From Agroathelia rolfsii (taxonomy: Eukaryota > Basidiomycota > Agaricomycetes > Amylocorticiales > Amylocorticiaceae): a stretch of DNA of 64,000 nucleotides. This document shows positions 1 through 10,336 of the stretch, in pieces. The translations under genes and the position numbers were made by a program. The stretch lies in assembly GCA_018343915.1 (NCBI GenBank), contig JABRWF010000003.1, positions 124,001 to 188,000 of the forward strand. Reading direction: 5' to 3'. Position 1 is the stretch's first letter. Every line of letters begins with the position of its first letter. The notes under the pieces were generated by a model. That model was not told the DNA's origin. It did not search any database and saw only the letters and a list, made by a program, of their open reading frames with translations.

Positions 1-506
1 GCCTCAAGCCCCTGCTTCTGCCGATATCCGTGCCCATCAGCTCTTTCTCCGCTTCCTCCTCCGGCGTCATCTCGTCCTCGGGCCACGTATACACGCCCGC
101 GACGATACGTGAGATCCGACCGCCGTCGAATGGCATGTGCTGCGTCGCCAGTGCGTACAACACCACACCACACGCCCACGCGTCCGTCTCGCGCCCATCG
201 TACGGCCGCCCGCCAGCGATGAGCAGCTCCGGCGCTGCGTATGCCTCGGACCCGCACCGCGTCGTCAGCTCCGGCGCAGACCGGTCAATAAACCGGGCGA
301 GGCCGAAATCGGTCAGCTTCACGAGCGGGTGCGGTTCCGGGGGGAAGGGCAAGCCAAATGCGGTTGTGAGCAGGATGTCTATGTGTATGACGATGGATAC
401 GTGTCATTATCAGCATCATCATTATCGGAGTGGACAGGATCAATTTAAGAAGGGAAAAAAAAAAGGGAAACAAGGAGAAGGGGGGCGATAGGGGGTGATA
501 AGACGA

Positions 507-538
<32 letters not shown>

Positions 539-855
539 TGGATGGTGCTACTGATAATGAGCGAAAAAGGCTACGCACTCTCTAGTTTGATATCGCGATG
601 GACGAGGCCAACACCATGCATCCAGCTGACAGCGCCGGCAATGTCCGACCACATTCGTTTGACGATGCGCTCGGTAAGACGTGAATGGGCCGCGTCGCTG
701 TTGACGAGGTCGAAGAGTTCCCCACCGGATAAGTTCTCTAGTGCGAGAACGTGGGCGTCATCTGTCGTGAAGCTAGCCAAATGCGACACGATTGCTGGAT
801 GCGATATGTGCTAAGAAGATTTCATTTAAATAAAAGGTAATTAAGCTTGAGGCCG

Positions 856-903
<48 letters not shown>

Positions 904-1895
904 GGACCCAATGAATGACGATGAAACAGCCCCGAGAGACTTACCCGTAAGATCTCCACTTCACGCACGAAGCTGACACGCGTCCTGTCGTCCTGGCGCC
1001 GTGTCAGCTTTAGGGCGACGAGACGAACCCGTGAGGCGTCGTCATGATCCGAGTCCCGCGGCGCAGCTCCGGACGGAGCTTCGCCGTGCGTCTGGTTGAG
1101 GTACACGCTGCGGGATGAGCCGACACTGCCAGCGCGCGCCAGGGGCATCCAGGGGCGTGTACCATCGAGTGGACTGAGGCGCTCGCGGCGTGTATGTGAC
1201 GACATTTTGCGGGGACGCTTCTTCTCGAGCGCTGTGGACGGTGATGCGAGCCATACGGTGGAGAATGTGCCTTGGCCGAGTTGCTGGAGGAGGGTAAAGG
1301 AGAGAGGATGATCGGGGTCTGTGATGACGGCTCCGGCGGTGTGAGAAGTCGGCAATGATGGTGATATTGTTGCCGTAGGAGACTCGACTATGTCCACCTT
1401 GGGCGGCGGAGGAGGGCTGTTGACGGGCGTAGGCAGCTGACGGTGTTCGACCTGGTTCTTGCTGTCATCGACGGTGGTATGTCGGGATGGAAACAGGCGA
1501 GAGAGGATGGAATTAGGGGTAGTCGAGCGCACACTTGGGGGCGGGGTGGGGTAGTCGTCGAGAGAGGGGGTTGCAAAGAAATCAAAGTTCAAGGAACGTG
1601 GGGGACGCTGGAGCTGGTGTGCAGCGGCCGAGGGAGGGGAGGGAGGGAATGTGAGAGAGGTAGGAGAGGTGGAATAATCAGAGGAGAAGAAGGCATCTGT
1701 CTTTGAGGTCTTTGGGGTCGATATGGGCTCAGAGGGGGAGACCAAGTCAGAGACCGAGGTCGCAAAGGATGTGGTCGATGCCAGAGAGAGGGTGCTGCTG
1801 ATATGGCTCAGATTTGAGCGAGGGGACCAGTTTGAGGCCGGGGACGAGGGGGAGGATGTATGCATCGAGGAAGGATTGTTGACCTGGAGATACAT
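1..1895 (-). CDS. Serine/threonine protein kinase, 3' end outside window
   Basis: Three exons join in frame: 1895-945 (317 codons), 810-579, and 378 running off the left edge; the introns start GTAAGT and GTGCGT. About 200 Ser/Pro-rich N-terminal residues precede the kinase fold. The glycine loop reads GQGTFSTVW, the Lys strand VALKLTRR, helix C EVEILRHISHP, the catalytic loop HRDIKLENILL, the magnesium motif DFGLARF, and the activation-segment end YAAPELL followed by DAWACGVVLYAL. All catalytic residues are present, so it should be active. An insert of roughly 80 low-complexity residues separates the glycine loop from the catalytic lysine, which is unusual. I cannot assign a subfamily or substrate; the DFG/CGSEAYAAPEL sequence is CAMK/Snf1-like. 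The start is the first ATG of the long open exon. Domain identity is certain, gene identity unknown. Confidence 0.9.
505..538. repeat. GAT/GGT trinucleotide microsatellite in kinase intron 2
   Basis: About seven GAT units run directly into GGT units. They lie inside the second intron of the kinase gene, so they do not change the protein. Confidence 0.9.
858..899. repeat. 42-nt poly(A) tract in kinase intron 1
   Basis: An uninterrupted run of 42 A on the + strand reads as poly(U) in the sense transcript. It lies in the kinase intron, between donor 944 and the acceptor at 812-811, and may act as an extended polypyrimidine tract. Assembly length error is possible in such a run. Confidence 0.9.
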
Positions 1896-2539
1896 GGCGG
1901 CGGTACTCTCAGCAGCAGCAGCAATAGCAGTTTATATGGGACGGAAGTGTTAGTGCTGGGAGGGGAGTGAAAATCAAATTAGGGAGGGGATGACGAAATA
2001 TGGGAGGAAGGTGCATACACGGGATGACATGCAAAATGAGCTGCAAATGAGGGTGATATACAATAGTACAAGACTGGGACTGCTTTTAGTGTTGTCGTCG
2101 TCGTTGAGAGAAGAGTGAGTGAGTGAGTGAGTGAGTGAGTGAGGATGGACAGCTTAGCTGAGTTGGTATTTGCCAAGCCCAGATCGGAAGTTGAGTTGCA
2201 CAGGGAGAAATATTATGATCATCGATGACTGCGATGGATGACTACACCCAATAGCATCACTGGATTATTACTATATGCGATATTATCACTTACCAACGGA
2301 CTGATTACTAGGAACCAGGGTTATTAGCCGGCCGTGGACCCATGTGGATTGGCAGTGGGCGGATGTATGCGCTGTTTGGGCCTGACCTGGCCTGGCCCAG
2401 TCTGCTGTCAATGGCAATAAGTCTTCTTGTAACAGTCTCCATTTCACAACAAGGGTGTCTCCCTTTGAGGATGGATGTCGGATGGTCATGCATGCAAAGC
2501 CCCCTAATTGCAGGCCTAATGCCTAATGCATAGCATGTT
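1896..2539. other. Gene-free stretch upstream of kinase with (GAGT)n repeat
   Basis: No convincing exon is seen on either strand. A GAGT tetranucleotide repeat of about eight units lies at 2113-2143. The 200 bp next to the kinase ATG (1895) presumably holds its promoter; no clear TATA box is visible. Confidence 0.5.
2113..2143. repeat. (GAGT)n tetranucleotide repeat
   Basis: Nearly eight perfect GAGT units lie in the kinase upstream region. Confidence 0.9.
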
Positions 2540-3860
2540 TAATGTATAGCACACCTAACATTTATTGACAGAAACAGCCACATTTTTAGGCCTCGATCGG
2601 ATAGAATAATAAATATACATGTCTCTAATTTAGTACAAACACTGCCTTTTTCATCCAGATCGGGCTCTACAGTTCGGACCAATTTCAAGTCACGCCCATC
2701 CGAGGGAATTACGCGGCCTTGTCCATGGACTTCCTTGATGACAAACAACCCATATGTCAGATCATAACTATGTAGTATTCACTCGTTCAACACAGCGACA
2801 CAATGCATCATATTACATAAAAGTAGAGAAAGATCCATTTGTCACCAAATCCCTAAATGTTCTCAACCTCCTCGTCGCATCCATCTATATGTTTTGCATC
2901 ACCAGACAGGTCAGCCACCCTAACATATATTGCAAATACATAAACCAGATGGGCTAGAATCCAACTTATCAGCGTGATTCCTAAATCGGACTTGGTCTGG
3001 TAAATCTTCAGACTCCAGGATCCGGGGATAGATTACACGAACATGGCACTAAAGCGATAAAACCAATCATAATAATTTATCACATGAGCAAGAACGATGT
3101 ATAATACCTCACAAGGTCCCTTTATTCCTTCTAGCCGTCAAGGTTCGCCAATCGACGTAAGGATGCTGCTCAGATAATGCATGTCATCGTTTATCAGACA
3201 AGTCCTCCAAGGCTAAGTTTCTTAAGAATAGAAAGAACCTATGTTTCTACGGAATGTCCCATTAGCGGAAAAGGCCGGCCAATGAAAAGTATATGTACCT
3301 ACTGTGGATTATTAGGGTCAGCATCCTACACAGTTAATTGGAGGCATAGAATATGTTTCCATACCTCTTCAAGTCTTTCATTCTTTAGGCCATAATCTAT
3401 ATCAATGTTTCCACCGAGCATACAGCTGAAATCATTCCGTGCGAGAGCCTGGATCCCACAAGTAAAATCCAATCTGGTAATCACAAGAGTCCAATCCACC
3501 TGCACGTCTTATTATCGCTCCTCAATTCTCCTAGACAATCCTTCTTCATATCCTCCAGGAGGGAGAAGGAGAGAGGAAAGGGACGTTCTGATAGTGCAAG
3601 TAGCATACTCTTCTGCCACTGGCGGGCTACGCGTCCAAGGAGATTCATGAGTGCACATGCAAACTCACGGTAGTGGATGCCAATTTCACCGATGGATTTG
3701 TTTCCCCGGACGAGAATGTCTCAGAGTAGACTCTAAGGACCGGGGCGTCACCAAGGGTGTGTCCAAATTCTTCAAGAGAGATCAAGAGAAACCCAAGAAC
3801 CCTAACATACATGACGCTCTCATGGTCGCTGCTTCTCTTGGCAGATTGCTGAGCATTAAA
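2540..3860 (-). pseudogene. Unrecognised multi-exon gene, probably decaying
   Basis: The minus strand holds several exon-like pieces that read as real protein but do not join into one clean frame. Around 3790-3650 one frame gives EFGHTLGDAPVLRVYSETF. From about 3705 to 3490 another frame gives a stretch starting GNKSIGEIGIHYREFACALM and ending LLEDMKKDCLGELRSDN. Around 3480-3370 comes RLDFTCGIQALARNDFS then GGNIDIDYGLKNERLEE, ended by a GTATGG donor. Near 3265 GRPFPLMGHSVET is cut by an in-frame TAG. Near 2720-2630 SDGRDLKLVRTVEPDLDEKG appears. The frame change in the middle of what reads as one exon and the internal stop suggest a broken gene. I do not recognise the family. A working gene with unusual splicing cannot be excluded. 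Confidence 0.35.
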
Positions 3861-4026
3861 TAAGACATTTTATGCACTTGAAAGATTTCCGTTGCAATCT
3901 ATTAAGCATATAGGAGAACGAGACAGAGATGGCTCGGATTCAAGCATGGCATGCCAGTAGACCTCGATATCACGTGCCACGTCTACCACCATCCAGTCAC
4001 ACGTCACGCACTACCATCCTGCCATT

Positions 4027-6199
4027 ATGTCTGCTTCTCCGAGTCTGCCTGTGTTGCTTCCATCTGGTGCTCTCCCCTCGGCTCATAATCACCCATGGCA
4101 GCCTTCTCGAGACCTCGACAGGATAAATCCCCCTCCAAACGAGGATCCTAGACTAGCAGAGGCCGAGATTGGCGTGGCAAAACACTTTCCCGATAGTAAA
4201 CCTCTGAAGAAGACCCGGCCCCGACGAACCATCGACTATTACGCCGGCCTGGGGAGATGGTCCATGGTATGTATCTTAGGTCGCATGCTATATAGTCGTC
4301 TATGTACATAAATACGACATGTTCCGTATCTTGAGAAATATCAATTGATTTACATGGCTAAAGTCGCGTCTCTCAGATCAGAAAACTGCGCCCAAACGCG
4401 TCCTATGTTCCCTACCTGCGTCCCAGTGCTCCTTACATTATTGATGTTAGTCATAGCACAGTCAGTCGATTATAAGATGCTGACCGCATTCGCAATAGCT
4501 CCTGCCTCCCAAGGCATATCCAGACAATACATCCACTTCCTTGTGTACCAAGTTTGTGCATACATCCACCAACAAAATCAGATGTCCTGTTAATGTCGTG
4601 ACGGTAAATACCCGTCACTTTTCCCAATATTTCCAAGCTCTAACTAGACTAACAGTGGACACCCGACGCACGCCGTATCCTCACCGGCTCCACCAGTGGC
4701 GAGTTTACGCTCTGGAACGGCCTCACATTCAACTTTGAGACTATCCTCCAGGCCCACGACTCGGCCATCCGCGCTTTTCAGTTCTCCCACTCGGGCATGT
4801 ACCTCACCTCGACAGACCAAAGTGGCGTCATCAAGTATTTCCAACCGAACATGAACAATCTCACCGCTTGGCAAGGCCATCGTGAGGCCATCCGTGGTAT
4901 CTCATTCAGCCCAGACGATAGCTGGTTTGCAACAGCCAGCGACGATTCCACAATCCGCATATGGTCCTTTGAACAGTCGCGTGAGGAGAGTGTTTTGACA
5001 GGTGAGCGTCTATCTTGTGGTTTTCAAGAAATTGTTCTGATGATAGATCTTACAAGGCCATGGATGGGACGTCAAGTGCGTTGAATGGCATCCTACAAAG
5101 GGCCTCCTGGTCTCGGGCAGTAAGGACAACCTTGTCAAATTCTGGGACCCACGGACAAGGACTTGTTTATCTACACTGTACAATCTCGCATTTTCTCTCT
5201 CTCTCTCTTTCTCTCTTCAACAGCATACGGTACTAATATACACCATCCAGACACCAACATAAAAACACTGTCCAGGCTGTTTCCTGGTCGCCAAGTGGCA
5301 ATTTCGTGGCTACCGCTTCACGCGACCAGACCGTACGCGTGTTTGACATTCGTGCTATGAAAGAATTCTGTGTGCTCAAGGGCCACAAGAAGGAAGTATG
5401 CTGTGAGTACCAAGACACTTTTATTCATCAGTACCAGTGATTGACATTTTTCCCCTTAGCTGTGGCATGGCACCCCGTCCATCCCATCCTCGTCTCCGGT
5501 GGCTCTGAAGGTGCCCTCATCCACTGGGACCTCACCTCGCGTGACGACACGCCCTTTTCGCAATCAACACTCTCCCCGCGCGCCATGCTCTCGCAGGCGC
5601 ACGACAGCAACGTCTGGTCGATGGCCTACCACCCCTTTGGGCACCTGCTCGCCACTGCCTCCAACGACCACACGACGCGCTTCTGGTCGCGCGAGCGACC
5701 GGGCGACGCCACCTCCGTCTTTTCTGGTGGTGGGGAGAAGCCGCCCGACATGCTCGACATGGCCGGCCAGGACGACGACGAGCAGGATCAGGACCAGGAC
5801 GGGGGCGCATTGCCTGGGTTGGGCGGCGTACCGTGGTGGGGCCGTCTGGACGATATGGCGAGTGGGTCGTTACCAGGGTTAAGTGCCCCGCCAGTACAGC
5901 AGCAGCAGCAGATGGGCGCTGGTGGACCGAAGAGGGGAGGATTCCGTGATGGGAATGTTGATGGGGATGATGACGATTTTATTCCCGGGTTCGGGACGCC
6001 TGCACCTGCTGCTGGTGCAGGCGCTGCGAGGCAGGGTATGCCTCTGTCGGCACAGCCTCCGTCGATGTACGGACCTGGACCGTCCGGAGCAGGGGATGGT
6101 TGGTCTGGAGGTGGCCATGGTCACGGTGGACCAGGTCGTGGGGGAGGAGGTGGTGGTGGTCGTTCGCGTTGGGGACCACGCAGAGGTGGTCGTTATTGA
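4027..6199 (+). CDS. PFS2: WD40 polyadenylation factor subunit PFS2 (WDR33 homologue)
   Basis: Seven exons join in frame: 4027-4266, 4377-4445, 4499-4603, 4656-5001, 5057-5177, 5251-5402, 5460-6199, giving about 590 residues. The N-terminus carries the family signature [18 protein letters not shown] and [11 protein letters not shown]. Seven WD40 blades follow, with clear units such as [28 protein letters not shown] and GHKKEVCSVAWHP, each closing with a W/F-D or W/F-S pair. The C-terminus is acidic, then Gln-, Pro- and Gly/Arg-rich, ending [19 protein letters not shown], like the RGG tail of WDR33-type proteins. Pfs2 is a scaffold of the nuclear mRNA 3'-end cleavage and polyadenylation complex, where the WD40 domain takes part in reading the AAUAAA signal. 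Intron 5 has a perfect TACTAAT branch site at 5231-5237. Confidence 0.95.
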
Positions 6200-6417
6200 A
6201 CACTCATCATTTGGTAGAGATGACAGTATCCTCGAATAGCAGTTTCTGTAGCATTATAGCATGCAGGATAAACATCACAGCCGAGAAAATTCTGATAAAT
6301 ACTAAGCAAAGGGTTTTAGGATGTTTCCGAACTTGAGAAAGCTAAAAAGCATCCATGTACTTCGTATATGAATCGATTACTGCCTGACCAACTACCAACT
6401 TCCTAGTGGACCGTCTC

Positions 6418-7203
6418 TCAGGCAGTCGCTGTGGCACGAACTCGGAAGCGCATATTATCGTTTCTCCCCACGTCCCAGCCCGTGATGCCGGTAAAAACGG
6501 AAGGTGTAGTATGGGACGAATTTCGCAACTCGAACCGACCCTCTTCAGTCCTATTGGAGGAAAAAGTACCTATTTCAATACCAGGCATGTTGCTAGGGAA
6601 TGCAATCCACTGAATCATGCATTCATGCAACGCAGTATCATCCGCTCGTACATCGAGTGTGAAGTACGCATTTGTGACCTCCCCGACCATGGCTCGGAAG
6701 CGCCCGTTCCAGTTGTTAGAGCTGCTGTCGATGCCGCGCAGCCCGATGAAAACAGACGGTGTGACCCCTTGAGGGAATGATACGCCAAAGAAGACAGTCT
6801 GGATTCCGGCACGCGCTCTTATATATCCCACTCGAAAAGGTGTCTCTGTAGATAAGGCTGGGAACTGCATCATGGACACTCCAGCATTGTAAAGTATTCT
6901 ATCGTTCCCTGTGGTACCAAGGAAAACGATGAAACTGTTGTTTATGACTCCCGTCAATTCCGCCTTGACTCTGATATTCTGGTCACATTTATCCATGTTA
7001 ATCATGCCAAGGCAGAGGGCGATCTGAGGCGGGGCAGTCTGGGGTGCTTGAATGCTGAAGACAGAAGTGATACTGTGAAGGGGCCTTTCAAACGGTTGCT
7101 TCGTTTCGTGCTACGTAGCCACAGCAACCTATGTGTGGATCCGTTAGCTCTAAGGAATGGTCACTCAGGTCATATTGCATACCAGGTCAGATTGAGCAGC
7201 CAT
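6418..7203 (-). CDS. H-type lectin repeat protein
   Basis: The main exon (stop at 6418, open up to about 7080) carries three successive H-type lectin (PF09458-like) units. Unit 1 reads PPQIALCLGMINMDK then NIRVKAELTGV; unit 2 FFGVSFPQGVTPSVFIGLRG then GRFRAMVGEVTNAYFTLDV and IQWIAFP; unit 3 GRFELRNSSHTTPSVFTGI then NMRFRVRATATA and the stop. Unit 3 ends about 25 residues early compared with the other two, so the last strands are missing. A likely first coding exon is 7203-7183 (MAAQSDL then GTATGC donor), but I found no acceptor that joins it in phase while keeping all of unit 1, so the 5' structure is uncertain. No signal peptide is seen. The family binds GalNAc-type sugars; the ligand here is unknown. 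Confidence 0.7.
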
Positions 7204-7989
7204 CTTGGTATTGGATATGAGGAAAAAGTTAGTTATTCGGGAAAGTAAGCTAATGATACTTGCACAAAAATGACTGACTCGATGCAGGAGAGAGACTTGG
7301 CCGACCAGTTTCATATACCAAGCTGATATTCTTACGAGATCCAGCTTGATTAAAATACCGAAACTCATGATGAAGATACCTTATGGGCGTTTCAGGCGAC
7401 GCAAGTAGTAGTATAGGGAATAATACAATGTGAGCATAACTATTCGCCAACCCATATCCTCAATACGGAGATATAGATACAGAACCATAAGGAAAACACG
7501 AGAAAACATGATATCCGTGGATCTCTCCAAACTAGATGCTAGATGTAAACCATCATGCATCATGCACGATCCAGTTGGCGAGGCTTAGACCCCTCAACGC
7601 TCAGCACGGCGCTTTGACGCGAAAAAGGTTAAAGTCTCTATCAACACCGAAATCCAAAATAGTATTATTAAACAACTGGTGTGAGCACGGGTCCTTGTTC
7701 AGTACCGCAATAGAAGATAGAAGATTTGAAAAATGACCAAGCCTGGAGAACTTCGTCCGATCATCTGGCTATGATTGCGATCTAGTTTGTATTAAATAAT
7801 ATCGGTTGATATTCCAGTGCCAGTGGATTCAAGTGTGTCAGGTTTCTGTAAACCAGAGCTCTCGATGTAAGGAGCAACAAATACGGACATTTTCAACTTG
7901 CATGGTGGATCTCAGGACGTTAAAAAGACAGAAGACAAGACAAGACAGCATTGTTGATCATTGAACAGCCGATGAGAATAATCACTTGT
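7204..7989. other. Gene-free stretch between lectin and PFS2 relic
   Basis: No exon with domain similarity or sustained coding character is seen on either strand. The part next to 7203 should hold the lectin promoter. Confidence 0.4.
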
Positions 7990-8265
7990 AGTGGAGCCGA
8001 ACCCAATAGGCCGAAGAGACAAGAATGATTTCATCATAAGAATGGGAGTCTTGTTGATGGGGAGAAAGATTACTTTATTCCCAAGTTTGGGCCGTCTGCT
8101 GCTACGAGGCAGGATGTGCCCCCACCATCATGGTCGCAGTCATGTATGGAGACTAGACATTGATGGCTGGTCTGGAAGCGGCCAATAATGGACTAAGTCG
8201 CAGATGCAGCGGTGGTGCCAGTGGCCGGGCCCTTGACGCTAGGGACGGCGCCATTACATTGAACG
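7990..8265 (+). pseudogene. Mutated duplicate of the PFS2 3' end
   Basis: By eye this stretch aligns in the same order with the last exon of PFS2. GTTGATGGGGA..GATT..TTTATTCCC..GTTTGGG here matches 5955-5990 there; CGAGGCAGGATGTGCCC matches 6027-6044; GATGGCTGGTCTGGAAGCGGCCA matches 6096-6117; and a final GGCGCCATTACATTGAA matches GGTGGTCGTTATTGAA at the PFS2 stop codon. Frameshifts, small deletions and lost glycine repeats mean it cannot encode the tail. The intact copy lies 1.8 kb upstream with the lectin gene between them. It is probably an old tandem duplication that lost its 5' part. Confidence 0.65.
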
Positions 8266-8299
8266 AACGAGATGATAATTCTTGCCAGCCTCTTAGCTG

Positions 8300-8328
8300 T
8301 TTTTTTTTTTTTTTTTTTTTTTTTTTTT
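8300..8328. repeat. 29-nt poly(T) tract
   Basis: An uninterrupted T run lies just downstream of the PFS2 relic. It could be the trace of an A-tail read on the other strand, or simple slippage. Confidence 0.85.
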
Positions 8329-8901
8329 CTCTTCCATCATACGTCATCATTTTTTCTTTTCTTCCTGTGCACCAACCTATCCATGCCCTTTATTTATACA
8401 ATTTGTGAGATCAAGAAAAACAAACTACGTAAGAGGGAACAAGAACAATTCGGGCCGGCGTATTGTAGATACGGACAATTACAATTTTTGCTTCCGTTCC
8501 TGTGCTACACCTGCCAGTGCTATATAACTTGCTCTTCCATTGCATCATCATCATGATGTCCTCGCCAAACACAAATATCTCTCTGCTGCTGTATTCTAAC
8601 AAGCGCCCATAATCCATTGATTATTTTGGATCTATTCCCTCTCATTCAGAATTAACGAACAACTTCTGAATTATCATTCTTATGGCGACTGTCTTACACC
8701 TGTTGAACATATCTGTCTAATCCATTTTGCGCCTCGCACTCATTGCTTTTTCTTTCTAGATTTTCAGTTCCAATCATTTATGCTTCCCATGATGACGGAC
8801 CTAAAACACAAATAAAAGAACAGCCACCATCATCATTTGCTCAGACTGAGCCCAGTAGTACAGTCTTCAAACCGCGCTCCGTATCATTTCAGCCGCCTGC
8901 A
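8329..8901. promoter_or_regulatory. Upstream region of the F-box gene
   Basis: This region has no supported exon. It is AT-rich with CATCATCAT stretches at 8545-8553. No clear TATA box is visible. Confidence 0.3.
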
Positions 8902-10146
8902 ATGCTCAGGGCCTGTGATCGGCTACCTGCAGAGCTTGTAGCGATAATACTCGACCTTGTTGCACACTCGGATCCAGCGCCAAAGGAGGCCACCCAGTCG
9001 ACCATCTTGTCCGTATCCCAGGTCTCCTCTGTCTGGCGGTCCGTCGCTCTGAATGCCCCACACTTATGGGCGGACATTAATACTTGCCTGCCTATGAGTA
9101 TATTTGTCCTCCATCTCCAACGCTCGCGCACGAATCCACTGTTTATCACCCTGGATACGAGCGCAAACGATTATTTACTAAAATTGAGAACGCTCTGTCA
9201 GGGTTACCACTCAGCTCGCTGGTTTCGTCTCATCCTCACAGCACACAACAGGACTGGCATGGACACGACCATGTCGTTACTCTCCGGCGCGATAACACCC
9301 ATGCTGCAAACTGCCCAACTCATTTTCCAAGGTAGCGCCAGCGAGGCCCCATACATGGTCAATAACTCGACCCTCTTGGTAGGCGCCAAGATGACTAGTT
9401 TGTGCCTGCACAATGTTGGCTTCGACGTATCTGCGCTCCGGCCCTTTGCCACACACATAAGCAACCTCGAACTGCGCGATAGCACGGGCAACCCAGCCAT
9501 CAGCTTCCCTACGCTCCAGGATGTCCTCCAGTCGTTCACATCGCTTCGCAGGCTCACGATCATAGGCGTCGTCGTCCGGCCTCTTCGGACAGCGCAGCTG
9601 CGCGACTTTATCCGTTTGCCCCATCTCGAATACCTTGCCATCGGGGACATCTCGAGCACGACGACGACAAAGTCGAGTGGAAATGGCGGTGGCAATGGTG
9701 TTAACACCACCGTTGCTCGGTATTCAGCCGTACAACCCCTGGGCATGATCTTGTCACTTAACTTGCGCGAACTCCGGCTGCACTGGTTAGTTGACAGGGA
9801 TGTCGGGCTCCACTTTACAAGCGATGATGCCAATATGCGGTATGGCCAACTGGAAACGCTCGATTTGGACTATACCCAATTTTCAACCGGCTTGTTGAAA
9901 CGTGTCGCCCAACAGACACCGGGCGTGCGTCGCATCAGGATCGCGAGCGTGCACCATTGGCCGGTAAGAAACCTCTGTCACATACTGGAGCAGCGTGAGA
10001 CTGTTTTGTGGCCCAAGTTGCGGCACGTGGAGGTGAAGGGCATTATTGGCTCCATCGAACTCGCCGATGCACGCAAGACGTTCGCGAGTGCGGCACTTCA
10101 GCATCGGCCGGAGACGATCGAATGTGTGTGTAAGGGTGACCGTTGA
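8902..10146 (+). CDS. F-box protein with leucine-rich tail
   Basis: A single open frame without introns encodes about 414 residues. I chose ATG 8902 because the frame continues upstream without an in-frame ATG, and the F-box starts right after it: LRACDRLPAELVAIILDLV, then VSQVSSVWRSVALNAPHLW, the usual F-box-like arrangement in Agaricomycetes. The rest has irregular leucine-rich spacing (MTSLCLHNVGF, HISNLELRDS, LRRLTIIGVVV, HLEYLAIGDI, LETLDLDYTQF) typical of the variable substrate-binding half. F-box proteins bind Skp1 in SCF ubiquitin ligases; the target is unknown. Mushroom-forming fungi and relatives carry large, fast-changing families of these. An alternative with an upstream spliced exon is possible because a TTTCTTTCTAG acceptor-like site lies at 8749-8759. 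Confidence 0.85.
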   Translation: MLRACDRLPAELVAIILDLVAHSDPAPKEATQSTILSVSQVSSVWRSVALNAPHLWADINTCLPMSIFVLHLQRSRTNPLFITLDTSANDYLLKLRTLCQGYHSARWFRLILTAHNRTGMDTTMSLLSGAITPMLQTAQLIFQGSASEAPYMVNNSTLLVGAKMTSLCLHNVGFDVSALRPFATHISNLELRDSTGNPAISFPTLQDVLQSFTSLRRLTIIGVVVRPLRTAQLRDFIRLPHLEYLAIGDISSTTTTKSSGNGGGNGVNTTVARYSAVQPLGMILSLNLRELRLHWLVDRDVGLHFTSDDANMRYGQLETLDLDYTQFSTGLLKRVAQQTPGVRRIRIASVHHWPVRNLCHILEQRETVLWPKLRHVEVKGIIGSIELADARKTFASAALQHRPETIECVCKGDR

Positions 10147-10336
10147 GCATATGCTAATGCAGTCATATCTTCTTTGAGCATGCCTTTTTCTTTTTCTTTT
10201 CATGCACTGCAATCATTTTGATACACATGTAGTGCTTGATAACAATTTCCTCGAGTACAATTTTACATACATATACGACAATCTTGCTCTTTTAATGGAT
10301 TATTTTTAAAGACCGAGTAATTTTTTTTTTCCCTCG

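Noticed and set aside
5499..6239. Long alternative frames over the PFS2 last exon
   Set aside because: Caused by the repetitive Gly/Arg/Asp-rich coding sequence; the PFS2 frame is conserved.
8743..8901. N-terminal extension of the F-box protein from 8743
   Set aside because: The codon there is TTG and no ATG is in frame before 8902; the F-box begins right after ATG 8902.
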